Shown: piece by piece, positions 23,301-33,257 of the stretch | How the letters are laid out: each line of letters starts with the position of its first letter | How positions within the stretch are numbered: position 1 is the stretch's first letter | Origin: Nemertoderma westbladi | Taxonomy: Eukaryota; Xenacoelomorpha; Nemertodermatida; Nemertodermatidae | Assembly (NCBI GenBank): GCA_032718475.1 | Contig: JAUCBJ010004721.1 | Span: 1-64,000 of the forward strand | DNA: 64,000 bases | Direction: 5' to 3' | Notes under the pieces: model-generated | What the model was told of the DNA's origin: nothing | Databases searched by the model: none | What the model saw: the letters and a program-made list of their open reading frames with translations, nothing else | Program-made: the position numbers and the translations under genes

Positions 23301-26300
23301 TTAGGGTTTTCGAGGTCGCTGATTACGATAACATTTGTTAAAAATATTTTCTGGCTGTGCAGCCGTCATTTTGTTGCACAATTCTGCTCCCCCGGGACGA
23401 AAAGTACAAGTGAAAAATTTTCAAATTAACGAACGTTGTGTTTGGATTGATAATTCTGAAGCTACAGTGTCGAGATCGCTGATCGCGATAGAACTTGTTA
23501 AGAATATTTAATGAAAGTGTAAAACATTAAATTTTTATCAATTTGTGCTACCGGTACTTGTATTTTTCGTGCCAATTGGCACATGTCCAAAAATGCCACA
23601 ATGAATCGGATATGATATGATGTGAGTGTCATATTCATCAGCAGCATCCCGGCAATCCCCTAATGGCATAAAATTAGTTTGAATTGTGGTGATTTTTCAT
23701 TATCATATTTGCACTAGTTGTTTTTTTCGGGCCACGGGGGCACATTCACAATTACTAGAAATTTTCTCGAATGTTATATCTGAGTTCTATAATCGTGATC
23801 GCATCTAAAAAACCGCTATATGCTATATACTGCAATTAAATTAATTTTATCGAGCTATTAAAATTTTTGAAAAAATTTTCGCGCGAAAATTACTGGAGAT
23901 GAGTGACAGAATGGGACAACTCGAAAACTAACATAGCTATGTTTTTGGCGTTTGCGCTGGTGGATAGCCCATAAAATTTTAGGAAAAGTCGCGAAATCTG
24001 GGTTTTCCCATCATACCTGGCTTAAAGATACATTTGAGTTACAAAAAAATTTCTAAAATGAACACCCCGGGTCAAATAGGGTTAAACGATAGGGAATTTT
24101 ATATATTTCATTTTTTTTTCCAAAAACCCATAACCTTGGCCAAAAGTTAGGCTCATGCCTAAATACCAACGTTGACCAAAAATTTATTATTAATTGCTTT
24201 GGTTCAATATCCTAGTGTCGTTAATGGAAAGTAGCATAGGTTACAGTGACATGGAATTCTGACCAAATCAATAAACGAGAGTCAATATTACATGTTACAA
24301 TTTAATTTTTGCTGGGAATAAATATATTTATGGTAAGAAATATATTTTCTGTAGAAATAAAACTACTATATTACACAACACCTAACGCTAATGACGCTGG
24401 ACCTAATTAAGTAACATATAGTAACATAAAGGACCCCTTTGTAAATAACCTGCAGCGTTAGGGGTAATACGATGTTATGTTGGTCAATACCTATTATAAT
24501 ATTATTATTGTTTTTACATAATGTGTGATAATAATTAATGTGTGTTAATAATTTCACAAACTAATTATTTGAAACTATTGATCTAGTTAGTAAACTGGTA
24601 ATTCCGGTAAAATTCCGGCCGGAACTGGCCCCATTCCGGCAATTCCGGCCGGAACCGGAATCTGGCAAAAACCGCCGCAAATTCCGGCCGGAACGGAATT
24701 CCGGGACATCCCTAATGAAGTCGGGGTCTTTCCTGTTTCGCTTGCTTTACCCCCCATATAGCTGCCCACCGTGCTCATCGAATTCTCCTTAAAAAGAGCT
24801 TTCGAATGATTTATATGTTTATAGGTTTTGAAAGAAAAAATTTTTGACGAAAATCCCATCTAAGGTTTGGCCACTTTTAGTGATTTTGACCCCATATATA
24901 ATTTCTTCTTGAAATATTTTCTTTAATTCGGTGAACAACCTGAGTTCATACCGACCGTGGACCGACCGTGTACCGTGGACCGGCCGAGTTCATACCGACC
25001 GTGTACCGTGGACCGGCCGAGTTCATACCGACCGTGTACCGTGGACCGACCGAGTTCATACCGACCGTGGACCGTGGACCGACCGAGTTCGTACCGACCG
25101 TGGACCGACCGAGTTCATACCGACCGTATACCGTGGACCGGCCGAGTTCATACCGACCGTGGACCGACCGAGTTCATACCGACCGTGTACCGTGGACCGA
25201 CCGAGTTCATACCGACCGTGGACCGTGGACCGACCGAGTTCATACCGACCGTGGACCGTGGACCGACCGAGTTCATACCGACCGTGTACCGTGGACCGAC
25301 CGAGTTCATACCGACCGTGGACCGACCGAGTTCGTACCGACCGTGTACCGTGGACCGACCGAGTTCATACCGACCGTGTACCGTGGACCGACCGAGTTCA
25401 TACCGACCGTGGACCGACCGAGTTCATACCGACCGTGTACCGTGGACCGACCGAGTTCATACCGACCGTGGACCGACCGAGTTCATACCGACCGTGTACT
25501 GTGGACCGACCGAGTTCATACCGACCGTGGACCGGCCGAGTTCATACCGACCGTGGACCGGCGAGTTCATACCGACCGTGTACCGTGGACCGACCGAGTT
25601 CGTACCGACCATGGACCGACCGAGTTCATACCGTGGACCGTGGACCAACCGAGTTCATACCGACTGTGGACCGTGGACCGACAGAGTTCATACCGACCGT
25701 GGACCGACCGAGTTCATACCGACCGTGTACCGTGTACCGTGGACCGACCGAGTTCATACCGACCGTGTACCGACCGAGTTCATACCGACCGTGGACCGTG
25801 GACCGACCGAGTTCGTACCGACCGTGTACCGGCCGAGTTCAAACCGTGGACCGTGGACCAACCGAGTTTATACCGACTGTGGACCGTGGACCGACCGAGT
25901 TCATACCGACCGTGGACCGTGGACCGACCGAGTTCATACCGACCGTGTACCGTGGACCGACCGAGTTCATACCGACCGTGGACCAACCGAGTTCATACCG
26001 ACCGTGGACCGGCCGAGTTCATACCGACCGTGTACCGTGGACCGACCGAGTTCATACCGACCGTGTACCGTGGACCGACCGAGTTCATACCGACCGTGTA
26101 CCGTGGACCGACCGAGTTCATACCGACCGTTTACCGTGGACCGACCGAGTTCATACCGACCGTGTACCGTGGACCGACCGAGTTCATGCCGACCGTGTAC
26201 CGACCGAGTCCATACCGACCGTGTACCGACCGAGTTCATACCGACCGTGGACCGACCGAGTTCATACCGACCGTGGACCGGCGAGTTCATACCGACCGTG

Positions 26301-29300
26301 TACCGTGGACCGACCGAGTTCATACCGACCGTGGACCGACCGTGGACCGACCGAGTTCATACCGACCGTGGACCGGCCGAGTTCATACCGACCGTGTACC
26401 GTGGACCGACCGAGTTCATACCGACCGTGGACCGACCGAGTTCATACCGACCGTGTACCGGCCGAGTTCATACCGACCGTGTACCGGCCGAGTTCATACC
26501 GACCGAGTTCATAGCGACCGTGTACCGTGGACCGACCGAGTTCATACCGACCGTGGACCGACCGAGTTCATACCGACCGTGTACCGTGGACCGACCGAGT
26601 TCATACCGACCGTGGACCGACCGAGTTCATACCAACCGTGTACCGTGGACCGACCGAGTTCATACCGACCGAGTTCATACCGACCGTGGACCGGCCGAGT
26701 TCATACCGACCGTGTACCGTGGACCGACCGAGTTCGTACCGACCGTGTACCGGTCGAGTTCATACCGACCGTGGACCGTGGACCGACCGAGTTCATACCG
26801 ACTGTGGACCGTGGACCGACCGAGTTCATACCGACCGTGGACCGACCGAGTTCATACCGACCGTGTACCGACCGAGTTCATACCGACCATGGACCGACCG
26901 AGTTCATAGCGACCGTGTACCGTGGACCGACCGAGTTCATACCGACCGTGTACCGTGGACCGACCGAGTTCATACCGACCGTGGACCGACCGTGTTCATA
27001 CCGACCGTGTACCGTGGACCGACCGAGTTCATACCGACCGTGTACCGTGGACCGACCGAGTTCATACCGACCGTGGACCGACCGAGTTCATACCGACCGT
27101 GGACCGTGGACCGACCGAGTTCATACCGACCGTGGACCGACCGAGTTCATACCGACCGTGGACCGACCGAGTTCGTACCGACCGTGGACCGACCGAGTTC
27201 ATACCGACCGTGGACCGACCGAGTTCATACCGACCGTGGACCGACCGATTTCATACCGACCGAGTTCATACCGACCGTGTACCGTGGACCGGCCGAGTTC
27301 GTACCGACCGTGTACCGTGGACCGACCGAGTTCATACCGACCGTGGACCGACCGAGTTCATACCGACCGTGGACCGACCGAGTTCATACCGACCGTGGAC
27401 CGACCGATTTCATACCGACCGAGTTCATACCGACCGTGTACCGTGGACCGGCCGAGTTCGTACCAACCGTGTACCGTGGACCGACCGAGTTCATACCGAC
27501 CGTGGACCGGCTGAGTTCATACCGACCGTGGACCGACCGAGTTCATACCGACCGTGGACCGACCGATTTCATACCGACCGAGTTCATACCGACCGTGTAC
27601 CGTGGACCGGCCGAGTTCGTACCGACCGTGTACCGTGGACCGACCGAGTTCATACCGACCGTGGACCGGCTGAGTTCATACCGACCGTGGACCGACCGAG
27701 TTCATACCGACCGTGTACCGGCCGAGTTCATACCGACCATGGACCGACCGAGTTCATAGCGACCGTGTACCGTGGACCGACCGAGTTCATACCGACCGTG
27801 TACCGTGGACCGACCGAGTTCATACCGACCGTGGACCGACCGAGTTCATACCGACCGTGTACCGACCGAGTTCATACCGACCATGGACCGACCGAGTTCA
27901 TAGCGACCGTGTACCGTGGACCGACCGAGTTCATACCGACCGTGTACCGTGGACCGACCGAGTTCATACCGACCGTGGACCGACCGAGTTCATACCGACC
28001 GTGTACCGACCGAGTTCATACCGACCATGGACCGACCGAGTTCATAGCGACCGTGTACCGTGGACCGACCGAGTTCATACCGACCGTGTACCGTGGACCG
28101 ACCGAGTTCATACCGACCGTGGACCGACCGTGTTCATACCGACCGTGTACCGTGGACCGACCGAGTTCATACCGACCGTGTACCGTGGACCGACCGAGTT
28201 CATACCGACCGTGGACCGACCGAGTTCATACCGACCGTGGACCGTGGACCGACCGAGTTCATACCGACCGTGGACCGACCGAGTTCATACCGACCGTGGA
28301 CCGACCGAGTTCGTACCGACCGTGGACCGACCGAGTTCATACCGACCGTGGACCGACCGAGTTCATACCGACCGTGGACCGACCGAGTTCATACCGACCG
28401 TGGACCGACCGATTTCATACCGACCGAGTTCATACCGACCGTGTACCGTGGACCGGCCGAGTTCGTACCGACCGTGTACCGTGGACCGACCGAGTTCATA
28501 CCGACCGTGGACCGACCGAGTTCATACCGACCGTGGACCGACCGAGTTCATACCGACCGTGGACCGACCGATTTCATACCGACCGAGTTCATACCGACCG
28601 TGTACCGTGGACCGGCCGAGTTCGTACCAACCGTGTACCGTGGACCGACCGAGTTCATACCGACCGTGGACCGGCTGAGTTCATACCGACCGTGGACCGA
28701 CCGAGTTCATACCGACCGTGGACCGACCGATTTCATACCGACCGAGTTCATACCGACCGTGTACCGTGGACCGGCCGAGTTCGTACCGACCGTGTACCGT
28801 GGACCGACCGAGTTCATACCGACCGTGGACCGGCTGAGTTCATACCGACCGTGGACCGACCGAGTTCATACCGACCGTGTACCGGCCGAGTTCATACCGA
28901 CCGTGTACCGTGGACCGACCGAGTTCATCTTCATACCGACCGATTTATTGAATTAAATTATTTTGTAGGATTGTTTTCACGTCCCGTTGGTAATCCAACT
29001 CACTGACGATGAAAAGTTTTTATGGAAAGATATTTCTATCGAGGAGACCAACCGACTGGCCTACGAGAACGCCAAGGACATCATTGCCTGCGGTTTCGAT
29101 ATCGACTCAACTTTCATATTCAGCGACCTCGACTTCATGGGCCAGTGTCCAGACTTCTACAGGAACGTTCTCCGGGTACAGAAATGCGTTACATTTAACC
29201 AGGTCAGTGACCCCCTGGTCTGTACATGACGTCACAACGTCAAACTTACAGACAGATATAGACCTTGTGAGATTGTCTGTGATAAATGTGTTCACATTTG

Positions 29301-30087
29301 TATTTCTCTATTATATTAATTAATATAGTTTTTAATTTATTTTTTTCATGTATTTTAGGTTAAAGGAATATTTGGGTTCGGTGACTCGGATACTATTGGT
29401 AAGATTGGATTCCCTGCGGTCCAAGCCGCCCCCTGTTTCAGCACAAGTTTCCCTTTTATATTCGACAAGAAAAAGAATATAAATTGTCTTATACCCTGCG
29501 CCATAGATCAGGATCCATACTTCAGGTAAATACTATCCCTAATCATTTGAACTATTTGTTGTGAATTGTTTTTCAATTGAAAGAATTTGGGATTTTTCAA
29601 TATGATATAATCGGTTTATACTTTCTGTTCCAGAATGACTCGTGACGTTGCCCCCAGACTGAACACCCCCAAGCCCTCCCTCATGTTCAGCACCTTCTTC
29701 CCAGCCTTGCAGGGCGCCCAGACCAAGATGTCGGCCAGTAGCGGAAACTCATCTATATTCCTAACCGACTCCCCGAAAACAATAAAAACCAAGATAAACA
29801 AGCACGCCTTCTCTGGGGGCCAGTCCTCCGTGGAGGAACACCGGAGGGTCGGCGGGGATTGTTCCGTCGACATTCCCTTCCAGTATCTCTCGTTCTTCCT
29901 CGACGACGACGCCAAACTCGCCGATATTCGGGAGGAGTATTCCTCGGGTCGGATGCTCACCGGCCAGATAAAGAAGGAGATTATCGAGGTTCTGCAGCCG
30001 TTGATACTCACTCACCAACAACGGCGAACTGCTGTTACAGACGAAGTTGTTAGGGAGTTCATGAAACCCCGGCCTTTACGGTTGTAG
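20053..30087 (+). CDS. WARS1: Tryptophanyl-tRNA synthetase, cytoplasmic (5 coding exons)
   Basis: Charges tRNA(Trp) with tryptophan in the cytosol; class I synthetase. Coding exons: 20053-20335, 21747-21925, 28969-29202, 29359-29525 and 29634-30087 (stop included). All junctions are GT-AG and phase-consistent, giving 1317 nt and 438 residues. The class I signature appears as [12 protein letters not shown] (HxGH at residues 140-143) and the second signature as KMSAS (residues 319-323). The sequence between them, such as [10 protein letters not shown] and [13 protein letters not shown], is strongly family-like. The start ATG at 20053 opens a 55-residue acidic, Pro/Asp-rich leader before the conserved PWEV...GVDYDKL. 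No WHEP domain is seen, so this is a short form, unless an upstream alternative exon lies outside what I can recognise. Intron 2 is 7 kb and holds a hAT-like element and a 4 kb minisatellite. Confidence 0.95.
20781..21170 (-). mobile_element. LINE C-terminal remnant in WARS1 intron 1
   Basis: The minus-strand frame ends with a pattern typical of the end of non-LTR retrotransposon reverse transcriptases: [15 protein letters not shown], a [14 protein letters not shown] zinc-knuckle-like segment and [11 protein letters not shown]. Upstream on the minus strand the frame is broken, so it is a dead fragment in antisense to the host gene. Confidence 0.65.
21413..21705 (+). repeat. Minisatellite of GTGTACCATT / GTACCGGTACCATT units
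   Basis: About 290 bp in WARS1 intron 1, ending some 40 bp before the exon 2 acceptor. Units are TTATTATATTGTGTACC and GGTACCATTGTGTACC, the latter with a palindromic GGTACC core. Confidence 0.88.
21747..21925 (+). CDS. WARS1: WARS1 coding exon 2 (residues 95-154)
   Basis: Acceptor TTTCCCCAG at 21746; donor GTATAT at 21926. It encodes [32 protein letters not shown] and TKYLQ. This exon carries the ATP-binding HxGH signature. Confidence 0.95.
22020..22090 (-). other. tRNA-like sequence in WARS1 intron 2
   Basis: The complement reads GGTGTCTTGGTTAGCATAAC, then GGGGCGGTAGCCTC, then GGGTTCAACCCCC and GGTGACAC. This gives A-box-like and B-box-like (GGTTCAACC) segments and a 5-bp GTGTC/GACAC acceptor. 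The anticodon arm is poor: GGGGC/GCCTC leaves only a 4-nt loop. It is more likely a tRNA-derived pseudogene or SINE head than a working tRNA. Confidence 0.35.
22091..22902. other. WARS1 intron 2, no further feature seen
   Basis: AT-rich intronic sequence. GGTTCAA-type boxes and exon-like frames are absent. Confidence 0.4.
22911..24714. mobile_element. hAT-like non-autonomous DNA transposon in WARS1 intron 2
   Basis: The ends TAGGGATGTCCCGGAAT (22911) and ATTCCGGGACATCCCTA (to 24714) are inverted repeats, flanked by a perfect 8-bp duplication ATGAAGTC (22903-22910 and 24715-24722). Subterminal CCGGCCGGAA repeats are dense at both ends. The 8-bp duplication and the AGGGATG-type terminus fit the hAT superfamily. 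The 1.8 kb interior has no transposase frame, contains a 22-nt G run (23212-23233) and carries a LINE 3' tail at 24411-24540. Confidence 0.88.
24411..24540 (+). mobile_element. LINE 3' tail inside the hAT-like element
   Basis: AAGTAACATA..ACATAAAGGACCCC...AGGGGTAAT...ATGTTATGTTGG...TGTTTTTACATAATGT matches the 3' UTR of the LINE at 49627-50841 (50690-50818). Only the last 130 bp are present, so it is heavily 5'-truncated. Confidence 0.8.
24945..28950 (+). repeat. 4 kb minisatellite in WARS1 intron 2 (26/33-bp units)
   Basis: Two interleaved unit types share GAGTTCATACCGACCGTG: a 26-bp type continuing GACCGACC and a 33-bp type continuing TACCGTGGACCGACC. Lower-frequency variants (GGCCGAGTTCG, GATTTCATACC, CCATGG) mark higher-order blocks: a 159-bp triplet at 27247/27406/27565 recurs 1,164 bp later at 28411/28570/28729. 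The array ends about 20 bp before the exon 3 acceptor. It lacks stops in three plus frames, giving misleading open frames of up to 848 codons. Confidence 0.95.
28969..29202 (+). CDS. WARS1: WARS1 coding exon 3 (residues 155-232)
   Basis: The acceptor TTTTGTAG at 28968 is only about 20 bp past the minisatellite. The donor is GTCAGT at 29203. It encodes [30 protein letters not shown] and [10 protein letters not shown], typical of the synthetase catalytic core. Confidence 0.95.
29359..29525 (+). CDS. WARS1: WARS1 coding exon 4 (residues 233-287, plus 2 nt)
   Basis: Acceptor TATTTTAG; donor GTAAAT. It encodes [20 protein letters not shown] and [12 protein letters not shown], then the split Arg codon AG|A. 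A single Cys-rich variation (APCFSTS) is unremarkable. Confidence 0.95.
29634..30087 (+). CDS. WARS1: WARS1 coding exon 5 (residues 288-438)
   Basis: Acceptor TCTGTTCCAG. It encodes [42 protein letters not shown], the anticodon-binding helical region and the C terminus ...[13 protein letters not shown], with a stop at 30085-30087. Codon use is GC-richer than the surrounding DNA. Confidence 0.95.
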
Positions 30088-30097
30088 GTCTGTATTG

Positions 30098-30435
30098 TAG
30101 GCCAGCCCGATCTAGTTGGCCAACCCGATCTAGTTGGCCATCCCGATATGGTAGGCCAACCCGCTATGGTTGGCCAACCCGATCTAGTTGGCCAACCCGA
30201 TATGGTAGGTCAACCCGATGTAGTTGGTCAACCCGATATGGTTGGCCAACCCGCTATGGTTGGCCAACCCGCTATGGTTGGCCAACCCGATACGGTAGAC
30301 CAACCCGCTATGGTTGCCAACCCGATATGGTTGGCCAACCCGATGTAGTTGGCCAACCCGATATGGTAGACCAACCCGCTATTGTTGCCAACCCGATATG
30401 GTAGGCCAACCCGATATGGTTGGCCAACCCGAAAT
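30098..30435 (+). repeat. Minisatellite in WARS1 3' UTR (GGCCAACCCGATATGGTT)
   Basis: About 17 units of 19-20 bp, GTTGGCCAACCCGATATG with CTAG/CTATGG/GTAG variants, starting roughly 10 bp after the stop codon. The GTTGGCCAAC core is a perfect palindrome. If the polyadenylation signal at 30884 is used, the array is transcribed in the 3' UTR. Confidence 0.9.
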
Positions 30436-30883
30436 GGTGGACCCTAGAACCGAGCCGTACCGTTCGGTTTCCCGTCCCTCAAAAATCGAACAAATTCGAG
30501 TAAATTCCGATATATCGTAAACTGGTCGTTGATAATTTCGTTTATTATTTCGAATCTCCAAACGGTGTAAACCGAACGAACATCCAACCTTGCACTCAAC
30601 CCATTATTCCTAACCGACACTGTCGGACAACAAGCCAACTGTCGGTTGAATTCCAGACGGATCGCTCTTCCTGTTGCGCTCAGTTCAAGGAAACACGGCG
30701 TGTCGGATGGGGGGGGGGGGGGTGAGACAGCCGGTCGTGGGTAATTAGGGGTGTCGCGTCGCGCTCGGGAGAGCCGCACTTTGTCACAGTCTTCGCCATT
30801 ACGGCGGATACAGGGTGTAACGCGCATCTCTAGACGAGGAAGTATTAATACTTGGAAGTTCTGTGAACCGCAATTCTCGGAGG
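30436..30883 (+). other. Probable remainder of WARS1 3' UTR / flank
   Basis: No gene seen. It contains a 14-nt G run at about 30710-30722 within a G-rich GGATGGGGG...GTGAGAC context. Confidence 0.4.
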
Positions 30884-30889
30884 AATAAA
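30884..30889 (+). promoter_or_regulatory. Candidate polyadenylation signal of WARS1
   Basis: AATAAA about 800 bp downstream of the stop codon, followed by AAGGCAATTTTTTTATT. This is the first canonical hexamer seen after 30087 on the plus strand. Confidence 0.4.
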
Positions 30890-30948
30890 GGCAATTTTTT
30901 TATTATCACTTGTAAAGCAAATTTCCTTTTCTTCCCTTATGATTCGTT

Positions 30949-33257
30949 CGCTCTATACCTAGATCTCTAGGTTGGGGGAGCTCTATACCTAGATCTCTAC
31001 GTTGGGGGAGCTCTATACCTAGATCTCTAGGTTAGAGGAGCTCTATACCTAGATCTCTAGGTTGGGGGAGCTTTATACCTAGATCTCTAGGTTAGGGGAG
31101 CTCTATACTAGATCTCTAGGTTTGGGGAGCTCTATACCTAGAGCTCTAGGTTGGGGAGCTCTATACCTAGATCTCTGGGTTGGGGGAGCTCTATACCTAG
31201 ATCTCTAGGTTGGGGGAGCTCTATACCTAGATCTCTAGGTTGGGGGAGCTCTATACAGAGATCTCTAGGTTGGAGGAGCTCTATACCTAGATCTCTAGGT
31301 TGGGGGAGCTTTATACCTAGATCTCTAGGTTAGGGGAGCTCTATGCCTAGATCTCTAGGTTAGGGGAGCTCTATACCTAGATCTCTAGGTTAGGGGAGCT
31401 CTATACCTAGATCTCTAGGTTGGGGGAGCTCTATACCTAGATCTCTAGGTTGGGGGAGCTTTATACCTAGATCTCTAGGTTGGGGGAGCTCTATACCTAG
31501 ATCTCTAGGTTGGGGGAGCTCTATACCTAGATCTCTAGGTTGGGGGAGCTCTATACCTAGATCTCTAGGTTGGGGGAGCTCTATACCTAGATCTCTAGGT
31601 TGGGGGAGCTCTATACCTAGATCTCTAGGTTAGGGGAGCTCTATACCTAGATCTCTAGGTTGGGGGAGCTCTATACCTAGATCTCTAGGTTGGGGGAGCT
31701 CTATACCTAGATCTCTAGGTTGGGGGAGCTCTATACCTAGATCTCTAGGTTGGGGGAGCTCTATACCTAGATCTCTAGGTTGGGGGAGCTCTATACCTAG
31801 ATCTCTAGGTTGGGGGAGCTCTATACCTAGATCTCTAGGTTGGGGGTGCTCTATACCCAGATCTCTAGGTTGGGGGAGCGCTATACCTAGATCTCTAGGT
31901 TGGGGGAGCTCTATACCTAGATCTCTAGGTTGGGGGAGCTTTATACCTAGATCTCTAGGTTAGGGGAGCTCTATACCTAGATCTCTAGGTTAGAGGAGCT
32001 CTATACCTAGATCTCTAGGTTGGGGGAGCTCTATACCTAGATCTCTAGGTTAGGGGAGCTCTACACCTAGATCTCTAGGTTGGGGGAGCTCTATACCTAG
32101 ATTTCCCAGGTTGGGGGAGCTTTATACCTAGATCTCTAGGTTGAGGGAGCTCTATACCTAGATCTCTAGGTTGGGGGAGCTCTATACCTAGATCTCTAGG
32201 TTGGGGGAGCATTATACCTAGATCTCTAGGTTAGGGGAGCTCTATACCTAGATCTCTAGGTTAGGGGAGCTCTATACCTAGATCTCTAGGTTAGGGGAGC
32301 TCTATACCTAGATCTCTGGGTTGGGGGAGCTATATACCTAGAGCTCTAGGTTGGGGGGGCTCTATACCTAGATCTCTAGGTTTGGGAAGCTCTATACCTA
32401 GATCTCTAGGTTGGGGGAGCTCTATGCCTAGATCTCTAGGTTGGGGGAGCTCTATACCTAGATCTCTAGGTTGGGGGAGCTCTATACCTAGATCTCTAGG
32501 TTGGGGGAGCTCTATACCTAGATCTCTAGGTTGGGGGGGCTCTATACCTAGATCTCTAGGTTGGGGGAGCGCTATACCTAGATCTCTAGGTTGGGGGAGC
32601 TCTATACCTAGATCTCTAGGTTGGGGGAGCTTTATACCTAGATCTCTAGGTTAGGGGAGCTCTATACCTAGATCTCTAGGTTAGGGGAGCTCTATACCAA
32701 GATCTCTAGGTTGGGGGAGCTTTATACCTAGATCTCTAGGTTACGGGAGCTCTATACCTAGATCTCTAGGTTGGGGGAGCTCTATACCTAGATCTCTAGG
32801 TTAGGGGAGCTCTATACCTAGATCTCTAGGTTGGGGGAGCTCTATACCTAGATCTCTAGGTTGGGGGAGCTCTATACCTAGATCTCTAGGTTGGGGGAGC
32901 TCTATACCTAGATCTCTAGGTTGGGGGAGCTCTATACCTAGATCTCTAGGTTGGGGGAGCTCTATACCTAGATGTCTAGGTTGGGGGAGCTCTATACCTA
33001 GATCTCTAGGTTGGGGGAGCTCTATACCTAGATCTCTAGGTTGGGGGAGCTCTATACCTAGATGTCTAGGTTGGGGGAGCTCTATACCTAGATCTCTAGG
33101 TTGGGGGAGCTCTATACCTAGATCTCTAGGTTGGGGGAGCTCTATACCTAGATGTCTAGGTTGGGGGAGCTCTATACCTAGATCTCTAGGTTGGGGGAGC
33201 TCTATACCTAGATCTCTAGGTTGGGGGAGCTTTATACCTAGATCTCTAGGTTGGGGG
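30949..33257 (+). repeat. 2.3 kb array of a 30-bp unit (about 77 copies)
   Basis: Each unit reads AGCTCTATACCTAGATCTCT then AGGTTGGGGG. CCTAGATCTCTAGG is close to palindromic, and GAGCTC and AGATCT recur every unit. Variation is small (GGGGG/AGGGG, CTC/TTT), so the array is well homogenised. The unit length is a multiple of 3, which yields long open frames on both strands. Confidence 0.95.

Noticed and set aside
24931-29006. Open frames of 410-848 codons rich in RPSSYRP / DRVHTDR / EFIPTV
   Set aside because: All are translations of the 26/33-bp minisatellite in three frames. There is no codon bias, no single preferred frame, and the region is intronic in WARS1.
29616-30021. Minus-strand frames opposite the last WARS1 exon
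   Set aside because: Shadows of a strongly supported plus-strand exon with clear family motifs.
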